A stretch of DNA of 64,000 nucleotides from Rhodobacteraceae bacterium CCMM004 (GTDB lineage: Bacteria; Pseudomonadota; Alphaproteobacteria; Rhodobacterales; Rhodobacteraceae), in contig RZWH01000003.1 in the NCBI GenBank assembly GCA_004005435.1, positions 682,001 through 746,000 on the forward strand. The letters run 5' to 3'. Both the position numbers and the translations under genes were made by a program. The notes below the pieces were generated by a model, which was given only the letters and a program-made list of their open reading frames with translations, made no database searches and was not told the DNA's origin. This document shows positions 53,244 through 61,806 of this stretch, in pieces. How positions within the stretch are numbered: the first letter of the stretch is position 1; each line of letters opens with the position of its first letter.

Positions 53244-54497
53244 TCAATGCAGGTTGTGCTGGGCACCCGTTCCCTCCTCGTCCATCAGCCCCACTCCGTC
53301 GCGGAAGCGATCCAACCGGTAGCGGGCGGCGGTCTTGTGGGGGCGGTCCTCGGCGATCAGGTGGGCAAAGGCCCAGCCAGAGGCCGGCACCGCCTTGAAC
53401 CCCCCGTAGCACCAGCCGCAATCGATATAGAGCCCCTCGGTCGGGGTCCGGTCGATGATCGGCGAGCCGTCCGGCGTCATGTCCATGATCCCGCCCCAGG
53501 ACCGCAACACCTTGGCCCGCCCGATGGCCGGCATCAGGCTCATCGCGGCCTCCATCACGTGCTCCGCCATGGGCAGGTTACCGCGCTGGGCATAGGAGGG
53601 ATAGAAGTCCAGGTCGCCGCCGAACACCAGGCCGCCCTTGTCAGACTGGCTGATATAGAAGTGCCCCATGCCGAAGCTGACCACATGGTCGATGACCGGC
53701 TTCAGCCCCTCGGTGACGAAGGCCTGGAGCACGTGGCTCTCCACCGGTAGGCGCATCCCCGCCATCGCGGCCACCTGCCCCGAGCGCCCTGCGACCACGA
53801 TCCCCACCTTCTTTGCCCGGATCGCCCCGCGGGTCGTCTGAACTCCGGTCACCCGGCCACCCGAGATGTCGATGCCCGTCACTTCGCAGTTCTGGATCAG
53901 ATCGACGCCGCGGCGGTCGGCGGCGCGGGCATAGCCCCAGGCCACGGCGTCGTGGCGCGCCGTGCCGCCGCGGCGGTGCAACAGCCCGCCGTAGACGGGG
54001 AAGCGGTGGTTGTCGAAGTCGAGATAGGGCAGATGCGCCGCCACCCCGGCCCGATCCAGCAGCTCGGCGTCGTCGCCCTGGGTGATCATGGCATTGCCGC
54101 GGCGGACGAAGGCGTCCCGCTGCCCGTCGGAGTGGAACAGGTTGATCAACCCCCGCTGCGAATGCATCACGTTGTAGTTGAGATCCTCCTCCAGCCGCTC
54201 CCAGAGCCGCAGCGAGTGGCTGTAGAACTCCGAGTTGCCCGGAAGAAAGTAGTTGGCGCGCACAATGGTCGTGTTGCGGCCCACGTTGCCGCCACCCAGA
54301 TATCCCTTCTCGAGTACCGCAACGTTGGTCAGACCGTGATTGCGGGCGAGGTAATAGGCCGTGGACAGGCCGTGCCCGCCGCCGCCGATGATCACCACAT
54401 CGTAGTCGGCCTTGGGATGAGGATCGCGCCAATGCGGCCGCCAGCCGCGGTTGCCGGTCAGCCCCTCCCTGACGATGCGCCATGCGTCGAAGCCCAT
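53244..54497 (-). CDS. soxB: sarcosine oxidase, beta subunit
   Basis: FAD/FMN-binding catalytic subunit of heterotetrameric sarcosine oxidase. The 417 residues start with GWRPHWRDPHPKADYDVVII near 18-37 and the FAD motif GGGGHGLSTAYYLARNHG near 38-55, followed by GYLGGGNVGRNTTIVRANYF near 65-84, a family signature. Near the end, PIIDRTPTEGLYIDCGWCYG precedes GGFKAVPASGWAFAH. Full length. First gene of the locus soxB-D-A-G. Confidence 0.95.
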   Translation of the reverse strand: MGFDAWRIVREGLTGNRGWRPHWRDPHPKADYDVVIIGGGGHGLSTAYYLARNHGLTNVAVLEKGYLGGGNVGRNTTIVRANYFLPGNSEFYSHSLRLWERLEEDLNYNVMHSQRGLINLFHSDGQRDAFVRRGNAMITQGDDAELLDRAGVAAHLPYLDFDNHRFPVYGGLLHRRGGTARHDAVAWGYARAADRRGVDLIQNCEVTGIDISGGRVTGVQTTRGAIRAKKVGIVVAGRSGQVAAMAGMRLPVESHVLQAFVTEGLKPVIDHVVSFGMGHFYISQSDKGGLVFGGDLDFYPSYAQRGNLPMAEHVMEAAMSLMPAIGRAKVLRSWGGIMDMTPDGSPIIDRTPTEGLYIDCGWCYGGFKAVPASGWAFAHLIAEDRPHKTAARYRLDRFRDGVGLMDEEGTGAQHNLH

Positions 54498-54597
54498 GTG
54501 GCGGCCCTCCCCCCGCCAGACAAGCGCGCCGCGCCCGAGACTTCAACGGCAAACCGCGACATTCCCGGGAGCCCCGGCGACACGCGTGCCGCGGGCA

Positions 54598-54618
54598 CGA
54601 TTTTTCGTCGAAAAATCG
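54598..54618. terminator. TTCG-T-CGAA hairpin after the small acidic gene
   Basis: CGATTTTTCG-T-CGAAAAATCG, a perfect inverted repeat of the same type as those after tkt (32058, 32083). The five-base T and A runs make it a plausible terminator for the gene ending at 54646. Confidence 0.7.
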
Positions 54619-54645
54619 CCCCCGCTGCACCGTCGGAGGATCGCT

Positions 54646-54849
54646 CTAGGCGTTGTCGTCGGGCGCTGCGGGGGTGTCGGCCATGTCGGTGTCGCCGTCG
54701 TTCTCGCCCGGCGTGAGGTCGCGGGCATAGCCCTGGGCCGAGGCGCCCTCTCCGGCGCCGGGCAGCCCGGTCCGCGCCGTCTCGGACGGCACGTCGGTGT
54801 CGCGGGGTGGCGACGTGGCGGACGACGAGCCGTCTTTTTCGGATGACAT
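54646..54849 (-). CDS. small acidic disordered protein
   Basis: A 67-residue protein, MSSEKDGSSSATSPPRDTDV at its start and ending in DMADTPAAPDDNA. It is rich in Ser, Thr, Pro, Asp and Gly with no hydrophobic core, so probably disordered. GGAGCCCCCG precedes the ATG, and a terminator-like hairpin follows. It has no recognisable domain; existence as a gene is supported only by the ribosome site and terminator. Confidence 0.5.
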   Translation of the reverse strand: MSSEKDGSSSATSPPRDTDVPSETARTGLPGAGEGASAQGYARDLTPGENDGDTDMADTPAAPDDNA

Positions 54850-54918
54850 CGGGGGCTCCTCTTCTCTGGGTCCGTTAGGAAAACCGCCCGCCGCCCGCGG
54901 GGTTCCCCCGCCCCCGGG

Positions 54919-56346
54919 TCAGAGCCCCTTGGCGCGATAGCTCGCCGCGACCCGGCCGATCGAGACCAAAAACGCCGCCGTGCGCAGGTCGTCCACGTCG
55001 TCGCGGCCGTGCCAGACCTCACGCATGGCCTGATAGGCGGTGCGCATGGTGTCGTCGAGGCCCGAGCGCACCAGTTGCAGCTCGTCCGCCCCCTCCAGAT
55101 ACTTGGCCTTGAAGTCGCGGCTCAGTTCCCAGTTGAAGCCCTTGTCGGCCGACAGCCGCTCCAGTTCGTTCACGATCAGCGTGTGACGGGCCTCCTCCTG
55201 GCGGCGCTGCATCCGGCCGAAACGGATGTGGGAGAGGTTCTTGACCCATTCGAAATAGCTGACCGTGACGCCTCCGGCATTGGCGTAGAGGTCGGGGATG
55301 ATGACCACCCCGCGCTCGGCCAGGATGTCGTTGGCGCCGGCGGTGATGGGGCCGTTGGCGGCCTCGATGATCATCTTGGCCTTTACCTGATCGGCGTTCT
55401 CCATGGTGATGACGCCCTCCATCGCCGCCGGGATCAGGATGTCGCAATCGTGCATCAGCACCGCCGCGCCGTCCTCGGAATGGCGCGCGTCGGGATAGCC
55501 CTTGACCCCGCCATGGCTGCGCATCCATTGCGCGACCTTCTCGACGTCCAGGCCGGCGTCGCTGTAGAGCGCGCCGTCACGCTCGATGATCCCCGTCACC
55601 TTGGCCCCGTCCTCTTCGCTGAGAAACTTGGCGGCGTGATAGCCGACATTGCCCAGGCCCTGAACGATCACACGTTTGCCGTCGAGCTGGCCCGACAGCC
55701 CGGCCTTCTTCACGTCCTCGGGGTGGCGGAAGAACTCTTGCAGCGCATACTGCACACCCCGCCCCGTGGCTTCGACGCGGCCCGAAATGCCCCCGGCGTT
55801 CAGCGGCTTTCCGGTGACGCAGGCGGCGGCGTTGATGTCGGTGGTGTTCATCCGCCGATACTGGTCGGCGATCCAGGCCATCTCGCGTTCCGAGGTGCCC
55901 ATGTCGGGGGCCGGGACGTTCTGGGCGGGGTTGATCAGGTCCCGCTTGGCCAACTCGTAGGCAAAGCGGCGGGTGATCTGCTCCATCTCGTGCTCGTCCC
56001 AGTCGCGGGGGTCGACGCAGAGCCCCCCCTTGGACCCGCCGAAGGGCGTCTCGACCAGTGCGCATTTGTAGGTCATCAGCGCCGCCAGCGCCTCGACCTC
56101 GTTCTGGTTCACGCTCATGGCATAGCGGATGCCGCCCTTGACCGGCTCCATGTGTTCGGAATGGACCGACCGATAGCCGGTAAAGGTGTGGATGGCGCCG
56201 CGCAGACGCACGCCGAACCGCACCGTGTAGGTGGCGTTGCAGACCCGGATCTTCTCTTCGAGCCCGGGGCTCAGATCCATCAGCGCGACCGCGCGGTTGA
56301 ACATCAGATCGACGTTGTCCCGAAAGGTGGGTTCCTGCCTGGCCAT
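54919..56346 (-). CDS. gdh: glutamate dehydrogenase
   Basis: Interconverts glutamate and 2-oxoglutarate plus ammonia. The 475 residues carry PVKGGIRYAMSVNQNEVEAL near 68-87, the catalytic TPFGGSKGGLCVDPRDWDEH near 99-118, NVPAPDMGTSEREMAWIADQ and the NAD-binding VIVQGLGNVGYHAAKFLSEE near 227-246. The ATG at 56346 follows GGGAGGAA; an ATG at 56394 is less likely. Beside the sarcosine oxidase genes it could collect or release amino nitrogen, which is inference. It resembles the NAD-type enzyme of organisms that use it for catabolism. Confidence 0.93.
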   Translation of the reverse strand: MARQEPTFRDNVDLMFNRAVALMDLSPGLEEKIRVCNATYTVRFGVRLRGAIHTFTGYRSVHSEHMEPVKGGIRYAMSVNQNEVEALAALMTYKCALVETPFGGSKGGLCVDPRDWDEHEMEQITRRFAYELAKRDLINPAQNVPAPDMGTSEREMAWIADQYRRMNTTDINAAACVTGKPLNAGGISGRVEATGRGVQYALQEFFRHPEDVKKAGLSGQLDGKRVIVQGLGNVGYHAAKFLSEEDGAKVTGIIERDGALYSDAGLDVEKVAQWMRSHGGVKGYPDARHSEDGAAVLMHDCDILIPAAMEGVITMENADQVKAKMIIEAANGPITAGANDILAERGVVIIPDLYANAGGVTVSYFEWVKNLSHIRFGRMQRRQEEARHTLIVNELERLSADKGFNWELSRDFKAKYLEGADELQLVRSGLDDTMRTAYQAMREVWHGRDDVDDLRTAAFLVSIGRVAASYRAKGL

Positions 56347-56672
56347 CAATTCCTCCCTGCTGATGGAGCGCGAATCGAACCGGCCGACCCGCACGCGCCG
56401 ACCCTACTCCCGGCAGAACGTGGGCAATACCGCGAAAGCGGACGGATTGGCGCCGCGACCGGAACGATCCGCAAACAGGTTTGCGCCCGCCGACGGGCGG
56501 TTATGTCGCCGCCCCAGAGACAGTCGCGCCGCTCTGCCCGGATCGGTTCCAAAGCCACAGGCAATCGGCCCCGGGCCCGCCGCAGCTGCCCCAATCGCGC
56601 CACAATTCGGCGCCTTCTGGTCATCGTTCGTTTACCCCGATCCGTCCCCTGCCCACCCGGAGGCCCGCATCC
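56347..56672. other. divergent intergenic region, gdh and the first module gene
   Basis: A 326-base region that must hold promoters for both directions. I see a perfect inverted repeat at 56470-56485 (CGCAAAC-AG-GTTTGCG) and one GAATC at 56372, but no clear -35/-10 pair. No small gene is supported. Confidence 0.5.
56470..56485. promoter_or_regulatory. palindrome between gdh and the VWA/pilin module
   Basis: CGCAAAC-AG-GTTTGCG: two perfect 7-base arms, 16 bases in all, near the middle of the divergent region. It is suited to a dimeric repressor controlling one or both sides. Confidence 0.45.
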
Positions 56673-58403
56673 ATGACCGTCCCCGCCGACCCGCAACGCA
56701 CCCCGCGCCGTCAGGGCTTTGCGCGCCGCGAGGACGGGTCGATGACGATCATGGCGCTTTTGTTCTTCGTCTGCATGGTGATGATCGCGGGCATCTCGGT
56801 CGACATCATGGTGTTCGAGAACCAGCGCACGCGGCTCCAGAACCTGTCCGACCGCGCCACCCTGGCCGCCGCCGACATGCAGCAGGACATCGACCCTCAG
56901 ACGGTGGTGGAGGACTACTTTGCCAAGGCGGGGATGGCCGACCATCTCGACGCCGTGCGGGTGGTCGACAATCCCAACGAGCGCCGCGTCGCCGCCATCG
57001 CGAGCACGGTCTACAACACCATGTTCATGTCGATGACCGGGGCCGACACGCTGACCCCCCGCGCCTTCAGCGAGGCGGTGGAGGGGATCACGGATGTCGA
57101 GATCTCGCTGGTCCTCGACGTCTCGGGCTCCATGGGCTGGGCCTCCAGCGCGCCGGGCTCGACGTCGAAGATGGCCGATCTCAAGAAGGCGGCCAAGCGG
57201 TTCATCGACACGGTCTATGCCCGCGACCACCAGCACCGGATCACCACGACCATCGTGCCCTATTCGACCCAGGTGAATGCCGGGCCGCTGATCTTCGACG
57301 CGATGAGCCCCACGGACGAGCACGACTATTCCCAGTGCATCGAATTCGAGGACGCCGATTTCGCCTCCGTCACGCTGGACCTGTCCAAGGCCTATCAGCG
57401 GGCGGGGCATTTCGACATGTGGAATGCCAGCGCGACGCCCCGGCGCACCGTCTGCCGCACCGAGACGGGGATGACGATCACCCCGTTTCTCAGCGACACA
57501 GCCAAGATCAAGGCGGCCATCGACCGGCTGAGCGCCTCGGGACAGACCTCCATCGAGACGGGGCTCAAGTGGGGGGCGGCGTTCCTCGACCCCTCGACCC
57601 GGCCGATGAGCGCGGTGCTGCCCAACGTCCGCACCCAGCATTCCGACCGTCCCTTTGCCTACGACCGCGAGAACACCTCCAAGTTCGTCGTGCTGCTGAC
57701 CGACGGGGTGAACACCACCCACAAGAAGCTCAAGGCGCCCTATCTCGACGGGCCGTCGGACGTCTGGAAATACATCCCCCGCTGGGGCGAGGCGCGCGAG
57801 GTCGTGGGGCCCGGCTGGGGCGTCGATCCTGGCGACAGCATCCGCCACGTGGTCTATTCCGTCGCCCGCCCCGAGAACGGAGACGAGGACGGCGACGGCA
57901 TCGCGGGCGAGGGCTATTGGGTCGACAGCATGGTCACCTACAACGGCGTGTGGATCCCCGAGCGCTGGATCGCCGAGCCGTTCGGCACTCCGGTCTGGGA
58001 CACGCCGAACCCCGCCCCCGGGCCGGCGTCACCCGATCGCTACAACGTCTGGAACCTCGACTGGCCCGAGGTCTGGCTGGAGATGCCGGTGCAGCGCTAC
58101 GCGACCCGTCTGGTCTGGGACCCGCGCAACTCGTCGTCCGAGCGCAACGCCTTCTACCGCGCGGCGTGGAGCGATGTCGGCGGCTGGAAGAAGGACCGCC
58201 GGATGCGCACTCTTTGCGGCAAGCTCAAGGACGCGAAGGTCACCGTCTACACCATCGGGTTCGAGGTCAACGACCACGCCGCCGGCGTGATGCAGAACTG
58301 CGCCTCGACCGCCAACCACTTCATCCGCGTGGTGGGCGACGACCTGGAGGACGCCTTCGACGCCATCGCCTCCGACATCTCCCGCCTGAGGCTGACCCAA
58401 TGA
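56673..58403 (+). CDS. TadG-like protein with von Willebrand factor A domain, module 1
   Basis: A 576-residue envelope protein. Residues 1-22 are basic and end in DG, followed by a transmembrane helix (SMTIMALLFFVCMVMIAGIS) and a TadE/TadG-like periplasmic start (VFENQRTRLQNLSDRATLAA). The VWA domain begins near 144 with SLVLDVSGSMG (the DxSxS metal site) and contains VVLLTDGVNT near 345-354. Several Cys could form disulfides. It lacks the Glu expected five residues after a prepilin cleavage site. Its stop overlaps the next gene as ATGA. It probably binds or organises the small pseudopilins. Confidence 0.88.
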   Translation: MTVPADPQRTPRRQGFARREDGSMTIMALLFFVCMVMIAGISVDIMVFENQRTRLQNLSDRATLAAADMQQDIDPQTVVEDYFAKAGMADHLDAVRVVDNPNERRVAAIASTVYNTMFMSMTGADTLTPRAFSEAVEGITDVEISLVLDVSGSMGWASSAPGSTSKMADLKKAAKRFIDTVYARDHQHRITTTIVPYSTQVNAGPLIFDAMSPTDEHDYSQCIEFEDADFASVTLDLSKAYQRAGHFDMWNASATPRRTVCRTETGMTITPFLSDTAKIKAAIDRLSASGQTSIETGLKWGAAFLDPSTRPMSAVLPNVRTQHSDRPFAYDRENTSKFVVLLTDGVNTTHKKLKAPYLDGPSDVWKYIPRWGEAREVVGPGWGVDPGDSIRHVVYSVARPENGDEDGDGIAGEGYWVDSMVTYNGVWIPERWIAEPFGTPVWDTPNPAPGPASPDRYNVWNLDWPEVWLEMPVQRYATRLVWDPRNSSSERNAFYRAAWSDVGGWKKDRRMRTLCGKLKDAKVTVYTIGFEVNDHAAGVMQNCASTANHFIRVVGDDLEDAFDAIASDISRLRLTQ

Positions 58404-58936
58404 TCCGCGCCCTCCTCCGCGCCCTGCGCCGGTTCCGCCGCCGCGAGGACGGCAACACCACCATCGAGTTCGTCATCCTGTTCACGCCCATGGTGCTGAT
58501 GCTGATGGCGGGGGCCGAGGCGGGGCTGTTGAACCTGCGCCACGTGATGCTCGAACGCGGCCTCGACGTGGCGGTGCGCGCGGTCCGCCTGGGCCCCGCG
58601 ACCCCGCCCAGCCATACCGAGATCAAGCAGATGATCTGCGACCAGGCGCTGCTCCTGCCCGACTGCATGAACTCGGTCACCGTAGAGATGCAGCGGGTGT
58701 CCAAGGACACGTGGGGCGTGCTCGACGACACCGCCGTCTGCCGCGACAAGAGCGAAGAGATCAGACCGATGACCCGCTACAAGCCCGGCGCCCCCAGCGA
58801 TCTGGTGCTGGTCCGCGCCTGCGTCACCGCGCGCGCGATCTTTCCCACCGCGGGGCTGGGCGCCAAGATGGAGATGGTCGGGAACGGCGAATACGCCGCG
58901 GTCGCCACCTCGGTCTTCGTCAACGAACCCCTGTGA
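58400..58936 (+). CDS. TadE/F-like pseudopilin, module 1
   Basis: A 178-residue membrane-anchored protein. Basic residues to RREDG (Gly18) are followed by NTTIEFVILFTPMVLMLMAG: Gly18 and Glu23 make the G-x4-E prepilin peptidase motif of TadE/TadF. The mature part has a long helix (GLLNLRHVMLERGLDVAVRA) and Cys pairs (ICDQALLLPDC). The ATG overlaps the preceding stop. Its paralogue is at 61276. Confidence 0.85.
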   Translation: MIRALLRALRRFRRREDGNTTIEFVILFTPMVLMLMAGAEAGLLNLRHVMLERGLDVAVRAVRLGPATPPSHTEIKQMICDQALLLPDCMNSVTVEMQRVSKDTWGVLDDTAVCRDKSEEIRPMTRYKPGAPSDLVLVRACVTARAIFPTAGLGAKMEMVGNGEYAAVATSVFVNEPL

Positions 58937-58959
58937 CGCGCCAGAGCCGGAGACCGCCC

Positions 58960-59532
58960 ATGTTCCGCCCCCTCACCGCCGCCCTCTCCCGCTTCGGCCG
59001 CCGCGAACACGGCGGGATGTCGATCGAGAGCGTCCTTGTCCTGCCGATGCTGGCCTGGGCGCTCCTGGCCTGCTTCAGCTACTTCGACGGCCTGCGTCAG
59101 GCGAATGTGGGGATCAAGGCGACCCATACCATCGGCGACCTGCTGTCGCGCGAGACGGCGCCGGTCGACGCCGCCTATATGGACGGGATGGACGACGTCC
59201 TGAACTTCCTCGTGCGCTCGCCCAACCCGGCGCGGATGCGGGTCACCACCGTGACTTACGACGGCGGCGACGAGGCGTTCGAACTCGGCTGGTCCCACGG
59301 GACCGGCGGCGCCGCCGCGTTCACCGACGCCGATCTGCCGCTGCTCCTCCCGCATCTGCCGCAATCGGCTGGGGGCGACACGCTGATCGTGGTGGAGACC
59401 TGGGTGGACTACCCCGCGCCTTTCGTGATGGGTCTGTCGTCGCGGGTGCTGACGAACGTGATCGTCACCCGCCCCCGCTTCGCCCCGCAACTGAAGTGGG
59501 CAGACGGCGGATCGGCGGCCCTCACCGGCTGA
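58960..59532 (+). CDS. TadE/F-like pseudopilin with beta-rich tail, module 1
   Basis: A 190-residue protein with the same N-terminal design: RREHG (Gly18), then GMSIESVLVLPMLAWALLAC, with Glu23 at the +5 position of a prepilin-like motif. The rest contains HTIGDLLSRETAPVDAAYMD near 65-84 and DTLIVVETWVDYPAPFVMGL, a pattern repeated in the gene at 61807. It ends module 1, 23 bases after the previous gene. Confidence 0.85.
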   Translation: MFRPLTAALSRFGRREHGGMSIESVLVLPMLAWALLACFSYFDGLRQANVGIKATHTIGDLLSRETAPVDAAYMDGMDDVLNFLVRSPNPARMRVTTVTYDGGDEAFELGWSHGTGGAAAFTDADLPLLLPHLPQSAGGDTLIVVETWVDYPAPFVMGLSSRVLTNVIVTRPRFAPQLKWADGGSAALTG

Positions 59533-59610
59533 TCTCACGCACACCGCGGATGCGGCGCTTCGTGCCGAAATTCCACATTCTCGCCACGGTCCGGTCACGT
59601 CCAAGGCAGT

Positions 59611-59640
59611 ATTGAATGGTCAATTCCCCTTTTCAAAAGG
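59611..59640. promoter_or_regulatory. two small palindromes ahead of module 2
   Basis: ATTGA-ATGG-TCAAT (59611-59624) and CCTTTT-C-AAAAGG (59628-59640) stand side by side in the AT-rich end of the 145-base gap before the second VWA gene. They are absent before module 1. They may act as a terminator for module 1 or an operator of module 2. Confidence 0.4.
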
Positions 59641-59677
59641 CGCCCCCTGGGTGCCTCGCCGCTTGGGGAAAGGAACC

Positions 59678-61279
59678 ATGGAGCAAGACCGACGAGACCG
59701 CTTGAGACCGACCCGCCTCCGCCGTTTTCGGCAGGACGAAGAGGGGTCGCTGGTCGTGGCCGGGCTGATGCTCTTCATGGGGGTTCTGCTGATCGGCGGG
59801 CTGTCCGTCGACATCATCCGACAGGACTACAACCGCCTGAAATTGCAGAGCACTCTGGACAGCGCGATCCTGGCCGCAGCCGATTTGGACCAGAAGCTCG
59901 ACCCCAAAGCGGTGGTCGAGGACTATTTCGACAAGAACGGGCTTCTGCCGCAGCTCGACAGCGTCGAGGTGGTCGAGGCGATCAACTCGCGCACCGTCAC
60001 CGCGACCGCCAAGATGGACACCGACACGCTGTTCATCCAGGCGATCGGATTCGACAGCCTGCTGTCCCAGGCCGCCGGCACCGCGCGCGAGGACATCAGC
60101 GACATCGAAATCTCCATGGTCCTGGACATCTCGGGCTCCATGGGCAGCTACGGCCGCATGGCCAAGATGCAGGACGCCGCCAAGAGCTTTGTCGAGACCG
60201 TCCTGACCTCGCAGGAGGATGCCAACTCCAACGGCGAGATCTCGGTCTCGGTGGTGCCCTACTCCACCCAGGTGGCGGTGCCTCGCGGGATCCTGAACCA
60301 GATGACGCTGGAGCACGCGCACGGCTATTCGAGCTGCGTCGACTTCAAGGGCAGCGATTTCTCCACCGCCGCGCTCGACGTTTCGCAGAGCCGTGTGCAG
60401 ACCGGGCACTTCGACCCCTTCACCTTTTCCATGCCGCCCCGGAGGCTCGTCTGCCGCACCGACGCGGCGGCCGAAACGACGGTGCTGTCGCGGTCGTCGT
60501 CGGACCTCAAGGCGCAGATCGACGCGCTCACCCCCGGCGGCAACACCTCGATCGACGTGGGCATCAAGTGGGGCGCCGCCCTGCTCGACCCGTCCTTGCG
60601 CGGCGCGATCGACTCGATGGTCACCGACGGTCAGGTCGACGACAAGCTGTCGGGCCGCCCCTACGGCTACGACCGCAACAACTCGATGAAGGTGCTGCTC
60701 GTCATGACCGACGGCGCCAACACCGCGCAATACATGCTTCGCGACGGCTACCGCGGCGACACCCTGTCCGACGTCTGGGGCTATCAGAAGTCGGACGGGA
60801 GCTGGCGCACCTCGCTCAAGTCCGAGGAATACCGCGATACCGACGACGACGGCGACTGGTGGGAGGACTGGTGGCGCACCAGCTGGGGCGCCTGGGACGA
60901 CAACCCCGACGGCGGCAACAACGCCCAGCGCCTGACCTATGCCGAGCTGTGGTCGGTGATGTCCACCCGCTATAACGCCTACTACAACCACTATGCACGG
61001 TATTGGAACTACAACACCTACATGGACTGGTACTACGACCCCTGGACCACCGTGGGGACGAGCACCAAGAACGCGCGCATGACGTCGATCTGCAACGCGG
61101 TGAAAGACGCGGGCACGCTGGTCTTTACCGTCGCCTTCGAGATCACCGAGAGCAACGCGACGCTCCTGCGCGACTGCGCGTCGTCCGAGAACCACTACTT
61201 CAACGTGGCCGGGGACGAGATCGTCTATGCCTTCAACGCCATCGCCAGCACCATCAACCAACTGAGGCTGGTCCAATGA
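59678..61279 (+). CDS. TadG-like protein with von Willebrand factor A domain, module 2
   Basis: A 533-residue paralogue of the gene at 56673. It has the basic leader to DEEG (Gly23), a transmembrane helix (SLVVAGLMLFMGVLLIGGLS), the VWA metal site SMVLDISGSMGSYG near 146-159 and VLLVMTDGANTAQY near 345-358. Both paralogues end in an almost identical LRL(V/T)Q. Unlike module 1, residues about 390-455 are extremely rich in Trp and Tyr (WWEDWWRTSWGAW, YYNHYARYWNYNTYMDWYY). GGGAAAGGAACC precedes the ATG. The stop overlaps the next ATG. Confidence 0.88.
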   Translation: MEQDRRDRLRPTRLRRFRQDEEGSLVVAGLMLFMGVLLIGGLSVDIIRQDYNRLKLQSTLDSAILAAADLDQKLDPKAVVEDYFDKNGLLPQLDSVEVVEAINSRTVTATAKMDTDTLFIQAIGFDSLLSQAAGTAREDISDIEISMVLDISGSMGSYGRMAKMQDAAKSFVETVLTSQEDANSNGEISVSVVPYSTQVAVPRGILNQMTLEHAHGYSSCVDFKGSDFSTAALDVSQSRVQTGHFDPFTFSMPPRRLVCRTDAAAETTVLSRSSSDLKAQIDALTPGGNTSIDVGIKWGAALLDPSLRGAIDSMVTDGQVDDKLSGRPYGYDRNNSMKVLLVMTDGANTAQYMLRDGYRGDTLSDVWGYQKSDGSWRTSLKSEEYRDTDDDGDWWEDWWRTSWGAWDDNPDGGNNAQRLTYAELWSVMSTRYNAYYNHYARYWNYNTYMDWYYDPWTTVGTSTKNARMTSICNAVKDAGTLVFTVAFEITESNATLLRDCASSENHYFNVAGDEIVYAFNAIASTINQLRLVQ

Positions 61280-61803
61280 TCCGCGCCATCGACACCTTTC
61301 TGCGACGCGACACGCAGGGCACCACCTCGGTCGAGGCCGCCCTGGCGCTGCCGCCGCTGATCTTTCTGTTCATGACCGGTGCCGAGATGGGCATCATCCA
61401 GATGCAGCAGGTGATGATGGAGCGCGGGATGGACATCGTCGTCCGCGACCTGCGCCTGGGCGACCAGGATCTGCGCGACCCCATCAAGATGAAGCAGGCG
61501 GTCTGCGACGAGATCCTGCTGGCCCCCGGATGCGTCGACGATCTGATGCTGGAGATGGGCCCGGTGGACGTGCCGCAGTTCGGCTACACCGAGGGGTCGA
61601 TGGCCTGCGTCGACCGCACCGGCCAGAGCAATCCGGTGATCAGCTATCTGGCGGGATCGGACAATGAGATGATGCTGATGCGGTTCTGCCTGCTCTACGA
61701 TCCGGTGCTGCCGTCCTTCGGCCTCGGCGCAGTGCTGCCCAAGGAGCCGGGCGGGGGCTATGCCCTGACCGCCTCCACCTTCTTCGTCAACGAGCCGAGC
61801 TGA
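61276..61803 (+). CDS. TadE/F-like pseudopilin, module 2
   Basis: A 175-residue paralogue of the gene at 58400: leader to TQG (Gly15), then TTSVEAALALPPLIFLFMTG with Glu20 in the prepilin-like G-x4-E position, MMERGMDIVVRDLRLGDQDL, paired Cys (VCDEILLAPGC) and the shared end TFFVNEPS. The ATG overlaps the preceding stop exactly as in module 1. Confidence 0.85.
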   Translation: MIRAIDTFLRRDTQGTTSVEAALALPPLIFLFMTGAEMGIIQMQQVMMERGMDIVVRDLRLGDQDLRDPIKMKQAVCDEILLAPGCVDDLMLEMGPVDVPQFGYTEGSMACVDRTGQSNPVISYLAGSDNEMMLMRFCLLYDPVLPSFGLGAVLPKEPGGGYALTASTFFVNEPS

Positions 61804-61806
61804 ACC

